From assembly GCA_018645405.1 (NCBI GenBank), contig JABGOQ010000023.1:1-44124 (forward strand): 44,124 bases of DNA. The letters run 5' to 3'. Position 1 is the stretch's first letter, and each line of letters starts with the position of its first letter. Shown piece by piece: positions 16,506-24,668 of this stretch. Made by a program: the position numbers and the translations under genes. Source of the DNA: Anaerolineae bacterium. GTDB lineage: Bacteria; Chloroflexota; Anaerolineae; Anaerolineales; Villigracilaceae. Under the pieces are notes generated by a model. The model had not been told where the DNA came from. It did not search any database and saw nothing but the letters and a program-made list of their open reading frames with translations.

Positions 16506-16991
16506 TATTTCTCCACAAGTTTTCCAGTTCTTCTTGTTGCGTCGGGGTCTGCCACTCAACTGCATGTTTCTGGTCAACACCATGTAACATATTGACCCAA
16601 GCCGACGAATCCTGAAGATTACGTTTGACTGGCGGTTGAATCCAGAGCATTTCTGCGCCGTATTTGGGCATGAGTTGTGCATTTTCATATGCTGCACCCA
16701 AACGCATTTCATTTCTGGCTTGACCTCGCAATGCCCATTTGTGCGAACACCGCCGCAGGGTCCGTTGCGTAGGTTTTTCGGGCAATTCATGGAGCAAACC
16801 ATACCAGTACTATGCAATATGCACTGCCCGCACATTTTGCAATCATAAGCAATTTCCTTTGCGATGCGCTCCAAAGGGATGAGTACCTTTTCCATGCGAG
16901 AATTCAGCTTTAGCAAAGGTTTTAGGGGCTGTATTGCCCAATGTGTGAAATCGTATAGTGCTTCCTGAAAAATAAGGTAAAGTTTTTTCAT
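16498..16991 (-). pseudogene. metV: MetV (MTHFR zinc/FeS partner subunit), frameshifted
   Basis: MetV is the Cys-rich partner of MetF in acetogens and other anaerobes. From the ATG at 16991 the frame encodes CKMCGQCILHSTGMVCSMNC and RNGPCGGVRTNGHCEVKPE, ending at KCVWV. The next family segment, AYENAQLMPKYGAEMLWIQP to ENLWRNND, is in another frame and stops at 16498. The switch falls at 16693-16694, where one base is missing relative to TGG-GTG-GAA-GCA-type family sequence. No slippery motif is present, so this is a real mutation or an assembly error. The Cys cluster itself is intact; a truncated protein would lose the C-terminal part. Confidence 0.82.
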
Positions 16992-16995
16992 AAAA

Positions 16996-18563
16996 TTAAC
17001 TCTGGGGGATAAACTGTAAAGACTCAATAAAAACTTCGTGAAATTCGGTATCCTGATCGAGGTCAATTTGCTCAGCGACTTTCGCTAAGCGTTCTCCTCG
17101 CGCAAAGCCATGATCTGAAAGGAATTCTGCTGCACCAAAACCTGCTCCATTTGGGATATTCTCGACACGCTCTGGCGAAATGCTTGGTAGCATCCCCAAG
17201 GTAAGAGTGGCGGGAATATCCAATTGTCCGCCAAAGGAGCCTGTTAGGATGACGCGTTTTAAATCTGTTGGGGTTAGCGATAACTTCCTAAGCAATATCT
17301 CAATTGCTGAACGAATTGCTCCCTTTGCTTTTTGTAATTCACGGATATCTTTCTGAGTTAGCCAAATTGTGCGGTCCTCTGTTAGGTAGATACGATTAGA
17401 ACCATCTACACGTTCGATAGCAAAATATCCATTACTTTTTGAAAAACGCCCGTTAGGTTCAATGACCCCAATCCGTAGTAATTCGTTGACAACTTTCATC
17501 AACCCTGAGCCAGTTAATCCCAGTGATTTCTCGTTACTAATTGTCTCGAATTCAAAATCTTTATTCGTGAATTTCGCATCAACGATCGCACCATCTACAG
17601 CTCTCATTCCGCAGGAGATGTCTACCCCTTCAAAAGCAGGGCCAGCAGCAGTGGATGCTGTCACAATATTCTTGCCATCTGTTAGTAAAACTTCTCCATT
17701 TGTTCCGAGATCTATCGCCAATGTTGGGGCTGTGGTTTTATCAAAACCAAAATATGCTAAACAAGCCAGCGCATCAGAACCAACAAATCCGCCAATGAGC
17801 GGAGGAATCATAATTTGGACATCATCGCTAAAAAGGCCATCAAGTAAACCAGTTTTGTTGGGGATGGCATCTTTTAAGTAGGGCTGAAAAGGCATTCGAG
17901 CTATTTTTTCTACTGGCAAACCTACAAGCAAATGGTGCATTGCCACATTGCCGACGATGGAGACTCGTTTAATGCGTGCAAGGATGGATTTGGATAATTT
18001 AAGCGAATTTACTGCCTGATAGATCGAAGACTGCGCCAAGCGTTGCAACCGCTCTCGATGCTCATCATCTTGCAAGGCTGCCGCTAATCTGGAAATAATA
18101 TCCGCACCATAAACGTGTTGTTGGTTTAACGCCGCCCCACCAGCGACAACTTCGCTGTTATCAAGCATAGTGAGGTAGGCAGCGACGGTTGTAGAGCCAA
18201 AATCAATTGCCAAGCCCAAGGGGATATTTTTTTCTCTCTTATGACGTGAGCCAGCTTTGAAAACTTTATTAGAATGGACTTCAATAGACGATAGAACTAC
18301 CTGTGTATCCCCACTGACTTTTGCCCGACACGCCAAACGTGTCCCGATCGCTAATTCGCTTTCAGAGAGATAGGTCTGCTCAATCTCATCCGGTGTGTTG
18401 GCTCCTTTTTCAACGAGCACTTTACAGCGTCCGCATGTGCCACGACCTGCACAAGGTTGCTCAACGGGCAAATCAGCTGAGGCGATCACATCGCCTAGCA
18501 AATCCCCATTTTTTGCGTCAATGACCGTTTTTTTTCTCCAATCAGAATTCTAAGAATGCTCAT
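16996..18563 (-). CDS. Corrinoid activation protein (RACo-like: 2Fe-2S ferredoxin + DUF4445 ASKHA ATPase), frame joined at an A8 run
   Basis: ATP-dependent reductive activator that restores Co(I) in corrinoid proteins. An N-terminal ferredoxin domain has Cys ligands in CAGRGTCGRC and a later ACRA. After a linker comes the ASKHA part: GLAIDFGSTTVAAYL, IDLGTNGEVLLTD, GPAFEGVDISCGMRA and LTGSFGGQLD. The best start is the ATG at 18563, overlapping the previous gene's TGA as ATGA and encoding the expected ferredoxin strand ILRILIGEKK. That frame reaches the main frame only if one base is gained at A8 (18528-18535) or the ribosome slips -1. Without that, translation would have to begin at a poor TTG (18501) and lose the first strand. 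It belongs with the corrinoid protein at 22868. Confidence 0.85.
18528..18535 (-). other. A8 slippery run inside the RACo-like gene
   Basis: Read leftward the codons are GGA GAA AAA AAA CGG. A -1 slip on A-AAA-AAA, or transcriptional addition of one A, gives ACG GTC ATT GAC and continues into the full ferredoxin-ASKHA frame. Without a shift the first frame stops at a TAG about 30 nt further on, giving only about 22 residues. Confidence 0.65.
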
Positions 18564-19240
18564 CGAAACATATCCTGTGTTAGCGTTTCTCCAGGCTGTA
18601 CAATAATAAAAGCATCATCCGCTTGCGCAGGAGAGGCGACCGTTTTTTCTAGGGCTGAGACAAAATCTGTCGCACCGAGGTATTCATCATATTGCATATC
18701 CCAGCGTCTGCAGAATTCAGCTACTTCTAAGGCTATGGGGCGATAGGCATCAAGATCATCTTGGCTATGGGCGACAAAGCGCAGGCGGTGATAATGCTGG
18801 TATTGTGAATCCATAACGTAATTTGCTGTTTCTTCGCCATATTTTTCAACACAACGTTTGTATTCCGATAATGGATGTGTTTCAGCTTCTAGCCAGCCTT
18901 TGGTTAGATAATATGTACCCGGGTCTTTTGAAAACTCTTCGAGATATTTTTCTCGCCCGCCCATAAACATGGCGATACAATCATCCATTTTAGGAATAAT
19001 GAGGGTATGTTTGCCCGCCTTGATATTATTCAGTCCGTTTCCGCAAAGCCCATAGCCGAGCACAATGATGCTCGGCTCAAGAATAGTGTTGATCTCTTCC
19101 TGTACTTTTGTGTTGAGCTTTTTAGGCGCGGCGTGTAACCCGGCATCCAAAAATTGGGTTTGCAAATCAGATGCTGGGGTATAGACCACGCCTTTAAACA
19201 CTTCGCAAGCCAAAAATACGTGCGGTTGGCGGTCTTCCAT
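18560..19240 (-). CDS. DUF1638 protein
   Basis: 226 residues matching DUF1638, a family that recurs beside corrinoid methyltransferase and RACo genes; its biochemical role is not established. Visible: FLACEVF near the start, VLGYGLCGNG, LIIPKMDDCIAMFMGG and YYLTKGW, with conserved Cys, Asp and His residues that suggest a metal or cofactor site. It overlaps the upstream methyltransferase stop by one base (TAATG) and its own TGA overlaps the RACo ATG, so the three genes are tightly coupled. Confidence 0.85.
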   Translation of the reverse strand: MEDRQPHVFLACEVFKGVVYTPASDLQTQFLDAGLHAAPKKLNTKVQEEINTILEPSIIVLGYGLCGNGLNNIKAGKHTLIIPKMDDCIAMFMGGREKYLEEFSKDPGTYYLTKGWLEAETHPLSEYKRCVEKYGEETANYVMDSQYQHYHRLRFVAHSQDDLDAYRPIALEVAEFCRRWDMQYDEYLGATDFVSALEKTVASPAQADDAFIIVQPGETLTQDMFR

Positions 19241-20106
19241 TATTTATTCTTCCCTCTTTTGCGGAAGTCCTTGATCCAGCCCATCCCATATTCGTCACGC
19301 CCAAGAGCCAGATCAGCGGCAAGTGCTGCGGTGCGAATTTCGACGACAAGCGGGTTGGTAATGGGGCAGGTCATTCCAGCGTGGATTGCCATCGCCATAT
19401 ACGCAGCGTTGACATATTTTCGGTCAGGCAGGCCAAAAGATATATTGCTCGCACCCATCGTGATATTGACGCCAAATTCTGCCACGATCAACTCGATGGT
19501 TTTGAGGGTGGTTAAGCCAGCCGTGTGATCTGCGCTCATTGTCATGGCAAGGGGGTCGATGATAATATCTTCAACCGGGATTCCTTTGGCTGCGGCGCGT
19601 TCTATGATTTTTTCAGCTGCTTTTAGACGAAGCTCCGGAGTTGCTGGGATACCATCATCATCCATACATAAGCCAATAACTGCTCCACCATATTCTTTAG
19701 CGAGAGGGAGTACGGTTTCCAAAGATTTCTCTTCGCCGTTCACAGAATTGATCAGGGCTTTGCCTTCGTATAGCTTCAATGCCGCTTCCAGTGCTTGTGG
19801 ATTGGCTGTATCTATACAGAGAGGAGCATCTACCACAGACATCACTTCTTGCATTACCTGAGAGAGAAGAGCTACTTCATCTGCTCCGGGAACACCTGCG
19901 TTAACGTCCAGTACTGTTGCGCCAGCTTCAACTTGCTTGATGGCATCTTGGCGTACCATCTCAAAGTTGCCTTCTTGTAGGGCTGCCAAAACTACTTTAC
20001 GTCCAGTGGGGTTGATTCGCTCGCCGATCAGGACTGTGGGATTATCCCGACAGATTTCTACAGTCTTTGTCTTTGATGAGAGTATTGTTTTCTTGTTTTC
20101 TAACAT
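19240..20106 (-). CDS. Methyltetrahydrofolate:corrinoid methyltransferase (pterin-binding TIM barrel, AcsE/MtvA-like)
   Basis: Moves the methyl group between a corrinoid protein and tetrahydrofolate, the MT2 role in demethylase systems. 288 residues of the dihydropteroate-synthase-like fold: VLIGERINPTGRK (pterin loop), ATVLDVNAGVPGADE, LCIDTANPQALEAAL, LINSVNGE, GLCMDDDGIP, DPLAMTMSADH and MGASNISFGLP. It lacks features of true FolP, and its neighbours (RACo, MetVF, corrinoid protein) fit the corrinoid role. GGAGG-type site before the ATG. The cognate corrinoid protein is probably the one at 22868-23503. Confidence 0.9.
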   Translation of the reverse strand: MLENKKTILSSKTKTVEICRDNPTVLIGERINPTGRKVVLAALQEGNFEMVRQDAIKQVEAGATVLDVNAGVPGADEVALLSQVMQEVMSVVDAPLCIDTANPQALEAALKLYEGKALINSVNGEEKSLETVLPLAKEYGGAVIGLCMDDDGIPATPELRLKAAEKIIERAAAKGIPVEDIIIDPLAMTMSADHTAGLTTLKTIELIVAEFGVNITMGASNISFGLPDRKYVNAAYMAMAIHAGMTCPITNPLVVEIRTAALAADLALGRDEYGMGWIKDFRKRGKNK

Positions 20107-20239
20107 AATTGTTCCTCCGTTTATGATTTAACTAAAACAAAGAGATGTCTTTGCAAAAGAGGGGCTCTTTGCAAAAAGATTCTCACAGCTATATTTGTTT
20201 TTCACATTCAAGCGCACGTCGAGTAGATGCATACGGTAT

Positions 20240-20607
20240 CTCTGTTGCCGGGAAGATATTATATTCTCCAATCCTTTCTGAAATGCCACAGCAAAGACAT
20301 ATTCATGGTAATCTGCCTGCCCTATCAGAGCTATTAGCACACTACTAGTTGCCAAGGCAATCGTGTTGGTGGGGCCAGTAACTACGTGATTAGAACTGCC
20401 AAAGAAGCTGGCTACAATGGCAGGAATAATAGCTGTTTATAGACCATATATGGGGTTTACACCTGCGATCGAAGCATAAGCCATAGATTGCGGGATAGCG
20501 ATCTTGGCTACGGTCAAACTTGCAATTAGATCACTGTTCCAGGATTGTGTGAAATATATTTTTAATTGGGCAACAGGTGTTTGGATAAACGTAGCGAGTG
20601 TACTCAT
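20240..20607 (-). pseudogene. SulP-family anion permease, N-terminal remnant
   Basis: From MSTLATFIQT, the frame gives SDLIASLTVAKIAIPQSMAY and GVNPIYGL, then a TAA where family members have Tyr. After the stop the same frame resumes with TAIIPAIVASFFGSSNHVV, TGPTNTIALATSSVLIALIG and then loses similarity near 20240. This is only the first quarter of a SulP transporter, with a nonsense codon and no C-terminal helices or STAS domain. The remnant overlaps the end of the phosphoribosyltransferase gene by 4 nt. Confidence 0.75.
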
Positions 20608-21014
20608 ACCTTCCAAGGCCAGTAGACACACTGGGATATATTCGAAAAAGCACAAATATCTGCCTTTCCCTTCATTACCATCGTAATAACGGTACACTGC
20701 TCAAAGATTTCCTTGGCCTTTTCTAGGGTTTTACCACTCACACTAACATCATCTACCAACAATATCTTCTTGCCAGAAAAAGATACGTCCAATCTTTTTA
20801 AAAATTTAGGGGAGGCGAAACGAGGTTTATTTGTCTCATCTCGATAATTTAGATGTATGGTCTCGAGGGGAACTCGAAGATGAAATGCTAACAAACTGGC
20901 GGGAATAACCCCGCCAGTTGCGATTCCTACAACAAGATCTATTTCAGGATATTTTATCTCCCGTATCCGTTGGGAGATAGCTTGAAAAGATAGCTCGACC
21001 TTTTCCACCATCAC
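20604..21014 (-). CDS. Phosphoribosyltransferase
   Basis: 136 residues of the type I PRTase fold. The PRPP-binding loop is ILLVDDVSVSGKTLEKA, and the early GIATGGVIPA is the other conserved loop; HLNYRDE supplies a flexible-loop region. It resembles small xanthine/hypoxanthine-guanine PRTases that make nucleotide from base and PRPP in the cytoplasm, but the base cannot be read from the sequence. Its start overlaps the end of the ECF-S-like gene by 4 nt (ATGA), so transporter and salvage enzyme are probably made together. The C-terminus KADICAFSNISQCVYWPWKV looks normal. Confidence 0.82.
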   Translation of the reverse strand: MMVEKVELSFQAISQRIREIKYPEIDLVVGIATGGVIPASLLAFHLRVPLETIHLNYRDETNKPRFASPKFLKRLDVSFSGKKILLVDDVSVSGKTLEKAKEIFEQCTVITMVMKGKADICAFSNISQCVYWPWKV

Positions 21015-21532
21015 CTGCTTCGACGAATCAAGAATATCTCTATCACAGTCAAAATCAACAAACCAGGAAGTGCGATCTTCAATCCCATAGCAAGAGGAGT
21101 AAACATATCCAGAGATAGTACACCAGTTAAAGCACCAACAACTATAGTTCTGATAAGTTTTGCTAAGACAAATGCCAAAGCTGACATACCAACAAATCCT
21201 GATTTATTCCTAACCACATAGGAAACCATCAAACTAAAAAATAACAGTTCAAGAATAATATTTGGTAGCATTACTTGAGTTGGCATTCCTGTTAGATAGT
21301 GATTAAGTAATGGCCCAACGAGTGAAGCAATCACTAGTCCAATTGGCGACAAATAAAAAGCAGCCACTAAAGGAGCTATAAACATTGGTAATAAATAAGC
21401 TCCTAAAGGGATAGATCCAGAAAATGGCACCAAATGAACGAGAATTGGCAAGAAAATCATCGCAATGATTGTGGCTACCCCTGTCAGGGATTGGCTAATA
21501 ATATATTTTTTATTTTGAGTAATTGTTGTCAT
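21011..21532 (-). CDS. ECF-type transporter S component, putative purine or vitamin uptake
   Basis: 173 residues with five or six hydrophobic helices, of the size and pattern of ECF S components: GSIPLGAYLLPMFIAPLVAA and ASLVGPLLNHYLTG in the middle. No ATPase or T subunit is encoded nearby, so it would rely on a shared energising module. The overlap with a phosphoribosyltransferase gene suggests a nucleobase as substrate. An energy-coupled S component is my first choice; a small unrelated permease is possible. Confidence 0.6.
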   Translation of the reverse strand: MTTITQNKKYIISQSLTGVATIIAMIFLPILVHLVPFSGSIPLGAYLLPMFIAPLVAAFYLSPIGLVIASLVGPLLNHYLTGMPTQVMLPNIILELLFFSLMVSYVVRNKSGFVGMSALAFVLAKLIRTIVVGALTGVLSLDMFTPLAMGLKIALPGLLILTVIEIFLIRRSR

Positions 21533-21649
21533 AATAATTTCCTTTCTTATTTTTAGTTATTATCAGTATTGATTTTCTACTATCAAAGTTAAATTGAGGC
21601 AATTTTGAGCATTCTTTTCTCCTTCTCCTTAGAGCTATTTTCCATAAAA

Positions 21650-22369
21650 CTATCCTGCTAAATACCAGCTCCCTGATAAAAACATCACACCATAGGTGAA
21701 TTCTTTGATTCGTAGTGATTCCAGTCGATTAAACAATCGCGTGCCAAGTAAAATCCCGAAAATGCTAGCAAAAAAAACGGTTACTCCCAACTGAACATCT
21801 ACCCTTTGAACTTCTGTAAATGCCAGAAGATAAGTGATTTTCAGTAAATAATTTGTAAAGAAAAAAAATTGGAGGGTAGAGATATATTCATTTTTTTCTT
21901 GGGCGGCCACAGACATATAAACCACGATCGGAGGCCCTGGTATATTCAAAAAACCGCCCATTACACCGGACAGGGTGCCAACCAAACCTCCAAACCACCA
22001 ATCATTTGGTATTTTGATTTTGCCCTCTATAAAAAATAAATATATGGACAGCAAAATCATCAATACACCCAACCACCGGCGAGCCTGGTCATTTTCAGTA
22101 TTGACCAATAGGGTTAAACCCGTCAAATTTCCAATAAAAGAAAGTGCTAATGGGAGAAGGATGATTTTGAAGTTAATGTGTTTGAAATATTTATAGGTCA
22201 TGTATCCGAGGATGATTCCGCTCCCAAATAGAGAAAGCCACACACTATCCAGAACAGAGAATATCATTGGGTATAAAGCCATAATGATTATAGAGAAACC
22301 GAATCCCGTCGTTGCCTGAATGACAGCGGCAAATAGGGTGAATGCAAATAAAAATAATACTTCGATCAT
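21650..22369 (-). CDS. TauE/SafE-family (sulfite exporter-like) permease
   Basis: 239 residues and about seven or eight hydrophobic segments, with the two-repeat TauE/SafE pattern: ATTGFGFSIIIMALYP near the start and GGLVGTLSGVMGGFLNIPGP at the start of the second half. Family members export or import sulfonates, sulfite or other organic acids; the substrate here is unknown. It lies between a methyltransferase remnant and the ECF-S/PRT pair on the same strand, beyond a strong palindrome at 22416-22448, so it may be a separate transcription unit. Confidence 0.85.
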   Translation of the reverse strand: MIEVLFLFAFTLFAAVIQATTGFGFSIIIMALYPMIFSVLDSVWLSLFGSGIILGYMTYKYFKHINFKIILLPLALSFIGNLTGLTLLVNTENDQARRWLGVLMILLSIYLFFIEGKIKIPNDWWFGGLVGTLSGVMGGFLNIPGPPIVVYMSVAAQEKNEYISTLQFFFFTNYLLKITYLLAFTEVQRVDVQLGVTVFFASIFGILLGTRLFNRLESLRIKEFTYGVMFLSGSWYLAG

Positions 22370-22415
22370 CGCATAAATAGTAAGCAGGAATGACCGCAGC
22401 CCATCATCGAAGATA

Positions 22416-22448
22416 TGTTGTAGGTTTTGAAATTCAAAACCTACAACA
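22416..22448. repeat. 33-nt near-perfect palindrome (terminator or operator)
   Basis: Two 16-nt arms, TGTTGTAGGTTTTGAA and its exact complement, flank a single central base. No long T-run follows on either strand. It lies between the TauE/SafE gene and the methyltransferase remnant, so it could end the leftward transcript or form an mRNA processing hairpin. Confidence 0.6.
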
Positions 22449-22491
22449 CGTTTCTTGAAAATCAGCTATCTGAATTACGGTCTGTTTCCCA

Positions 22492-22855
22492 TTACCCCTC
22501 TACAACTTGCATAGCAATATTAGCCCATTCAGTAAGGTGTGTTGGTTCGTAACGTACACTGCTGATATCCTTATGGATGTACTCCATCGGGCAGCCATTT
22601 TTTACACATAATTCTCTTGTATTATGTGAGTTTTCCTGAACCGTAGCTGCATCAAAACCATCCTTTGCTACCGAAAACGGATTTGGTTTACGTGAGCAAA
22701 GAAAATCGCCACCTATTTCTGCAGAACCGCGCTCTTCTTCGACCCAAGGACTCATGGAAACCTTATATACATTTGAAATCATGCAGACTTCTTTCATTCT
22801 GTCGCGTAGGGAATCACAATAACCATAATATACAAGGCCAAAACGATCACGGATT
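22492..22855 (-). pseudogene. C-terminal remnant of a third URO-D-like methyltransferase
   Basis: Encodes IRDRFGLVYYGYCDSLRDR, VYKVSMSPWVEE, IGGDFLCSRKPNPFS and KDISSVRYEPTHLTEW, in the order seen at the C-terminus of a group of URO-D-superfamily proteins that accompany corrinoid proteins. The N-terminal two thirds are missing; the fragment starts directly after the corrinoid gene stop and has no start codon of its own at that point, though an internal ATG (22797) could give 101 residues. The deletion apparently placed it against the corrinoid gene. Confidence 0.75.
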
Positions 22856-22867
22856 TTGCTATGTTTA

Positions 22868-23503
22868 TTAGGCTATATTGGATTTTGCGGCTTTTACGGC
22901 TTTACTAGCATCCCCAGCAAAACCATCAGCACCAATACGTTCACAATATTCTAAAGTAACTGGAGCGCCTCCAATAAGAACTTTGACTTTATCCCGGATA
23001 CCCGCATCCACAAGCGCTTGGATAGTTGCTTCCATCTGAGGCATTGTAGTTGTTAATAATGCTGACATTCCTATAATATCAACACCTCCCTCTTTTACTT
23101 TATTTACAAAATCTTCAGGGCTTACATCTGTTCCAAGGTCAATTATTTCAAACCCCGCACCTTCAAGCATCATTCCAACTAAATTCTTTCCAATATCATG
23201 TAAGTCCCCTTTTACCGTTCCAAGGACTACTGTCCCCTCAGATTCCACATCCGCGTCAATTAGTAAGGGTTTAATTAATTCTAAGCCAGCTTGCATTGCT
23301 CTAGCTGCAATTAACATTTCAGGGACAAAGTATTCTCCCTCTTCAAATAATTGACCAACTTCTTCCATCGGAGGAATCAAAGCTTCTTTTAGAATTGCCT
23401 CCGGTGAACCATCGCTATTGATTGCATTTTGAACTTGTTCCCTTACAGCTTCTAAATCTCCAGTCTTTACACCTTCATAAATTAATTCAAATATTTCTTT
23501 CAT
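22868..23503 (-). CDS. Methyltransferase cognate corrinoid protein (B12-binding)
   Basis: The methyl carrier of the system: 211 residues, with an N-terminal helical B12-binding cap (about 1-85) and a Rossmann-like B12 domain. The lower cobalt ligand is His102 in GDLHDIGKN (DxHxxG); EGAGFEIIDLGTDVSPE, GMSALLTTTMP and VLIGGAPVT complete the family pattern. It accepts methyl from a URO-D-type enzyme and passes it to tetrahydrofolate through the 19240 methyltransferase, needing the RACo-like protein when Co oxidises. It is 8 bp downstream of the methyltransferase gene at 23512, the most likely direct partner. Confidence 0.95.
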   Translation of the reverse strand: MKEIFELIYEGVKTGDLEAVREQVQNAINSDGSPEAILKEALIPPMEEVGQLFEEGEYFVPEMLIAARAMQAGLELIKPLLIDADVESEGTVVLGTVKGDLHDIGKNLVGMMLEGAGFEIIDLGTDVSPEDFVNKVKEGGVDIIGMSALLTTTMPQMEATIQALVDAGIRDKVKVLIGGAPVTLEYCERIGADGFAGDASKAVKAAKSNIA

Positions 23504-23511
23504 CTTTCACC

Positions 23512-24654
23512 TCAGTTATTCATAATTTCGCTTGCGCGTTTGGACGCCTCTACCATGGCATCAATGTTTTCTAGGGGAGTTCCAGGTACAACTGTCGCTC
23601 CCTCCGCCAACATATATCCACCCTTTTGACCTAATGTTGTAATGTAGTCAACACACTCGTCAATAATTTTATCTTTTGGCCCATCCTTAATCAAAGCTGG
23701 ATGAGGGCCGCCTCTCATCAATGTTTTCCCAGAAAATGTGTCAGCTAATTTTTTTCTGTCCGTGGGAAAACCAAAATGTTCAAGAACATCAATATCCAAC
23801 TCATCTCTGATTATTTCCAACAAATGATCAATGTTCCCACACATATGGAATACCCTCGGGCGATGCTGAACTTCCCAAATCTTTAAGTAATAAGGAACGA
23901 CAAATTCTTTGAACATTTTTGGGCTGATCATTTCACCAGTATCACATCCAGCCCACACCCAATGTCCAGACTCCCTGCCGGTTAATTGATCAAAATAATC
24001 AATTACCTGAAGGTGGCTTTTTGTGGTTATTTCTAGCAATTTATGAATTCGATTTGGGTCCAACATCATCCACATAAACAAATTAGGGCCACAGATTCCA
24101 AAAGCGGAAGGGATTGGTCCGCCCGGATGGTTTAGATCTACTTTTAATTCGATCTCCTCACCATTTAGACGAATATCATAATCTCCGACCCTTTCTTTCA
24201 TTTTTTTAAAATATTCGATTCTTAATGCATTTACCCCAGTATCGGGGGAAGGAACAACAAGATCATCGATTTCTTCAACATCATTGATTAAATGGATAGA
24301 TTTTGGCATATCATCCCCATTCCATTTAATCTCCATTGGAAATTCAACTCCTCGTAGGGCCCCGAAATTTGGCTCAATTACGATGCTGTTTAAATTTAAT
24401 GGAAAATCATCTCGAACATTTTCCATCCGCCATTTCTGATTTAAAATCAGGCAATCCATTTGCTCCTGAGGTCCTTTTAGCATTTGGCTAAATCGATTCC
24501 CGCTTCCAACCAACATCGCATCCATATAGTATCCAGCGTATACTGGTACCCGATCAGTTTTCTCAAATCTTTTGGTTTTTTCAAAACGTTCGGTTCGCTT
24601 AGGATTACTCTCAATTACATCTTCCGGGACAACAATATCAATTCGTTTTTTCAT
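23512..24654 (-). CDS. URO-D-family corrinoid methyltransferase
   Basis: 380 residues of the URO-D barrel with a charged head (KKRIDIVVPED, then KTKRFEKTDRVP). FHMCGNID contains HxC, the zinc-type motif of MtaA-like methyltransferases; RGGPHP follows where a further Cys is often seen, so one ligand may differ. Other visible parts are GICGPNLFMWMMLDP and the C-terminal GYMLAEGATVVPGTPLENI. As the gene directly before the corrinoid protein, it is the best candidate for the substrate-demethylating MT1. It clearly differs from the neighbour at 24669 and from the 1155 protein. The methyl donor is not identifiable from the sequence. Confidence 0.85.
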   Translation of the reverse strand: MKKRIDIVVPEDVIESNPKRTERFEKTKRFEKTDRVPVYAGYYMDAMLVGSGNRFSQMLKGPQEQMDCLILNQKWRMENVRDDFPLNLNSIVIEPNFGALRGVEFPMEIKWNGDDMPKSIHLINDVEEIDDLVVPSPDTGVNALRIEYFKKMKERVGDYDIRLNGEEIELKVDLNHPGGPIPSAFGICGPNLFMWMMLDPNRIHKLLEITTKSHLQVIDYFDQLTGRESGHWVWAGCDTGEMISPKMFKEFVVPYYLKIWEVQHRPRVFHMCGNIDHLLEIIRDELDIDVLEHFGFPTDRKKLADTFSGKTLMRGGPHPALIKDGPKDKIIDECVDYITTLGQKGGYMLAEGATVVPGTPLENIDAMVEASKRASEIMNN

Positions 24655-24668
24655 AAGAATTACCTGTC

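Noticed and set aside
18501..18501. TTG at 18501 as the true start of the RACo-like gene
   Set aside because: No ribosome binding site, and it removes the first ferredoxin strand; the ATGA overlap at 18563 is a much better start.
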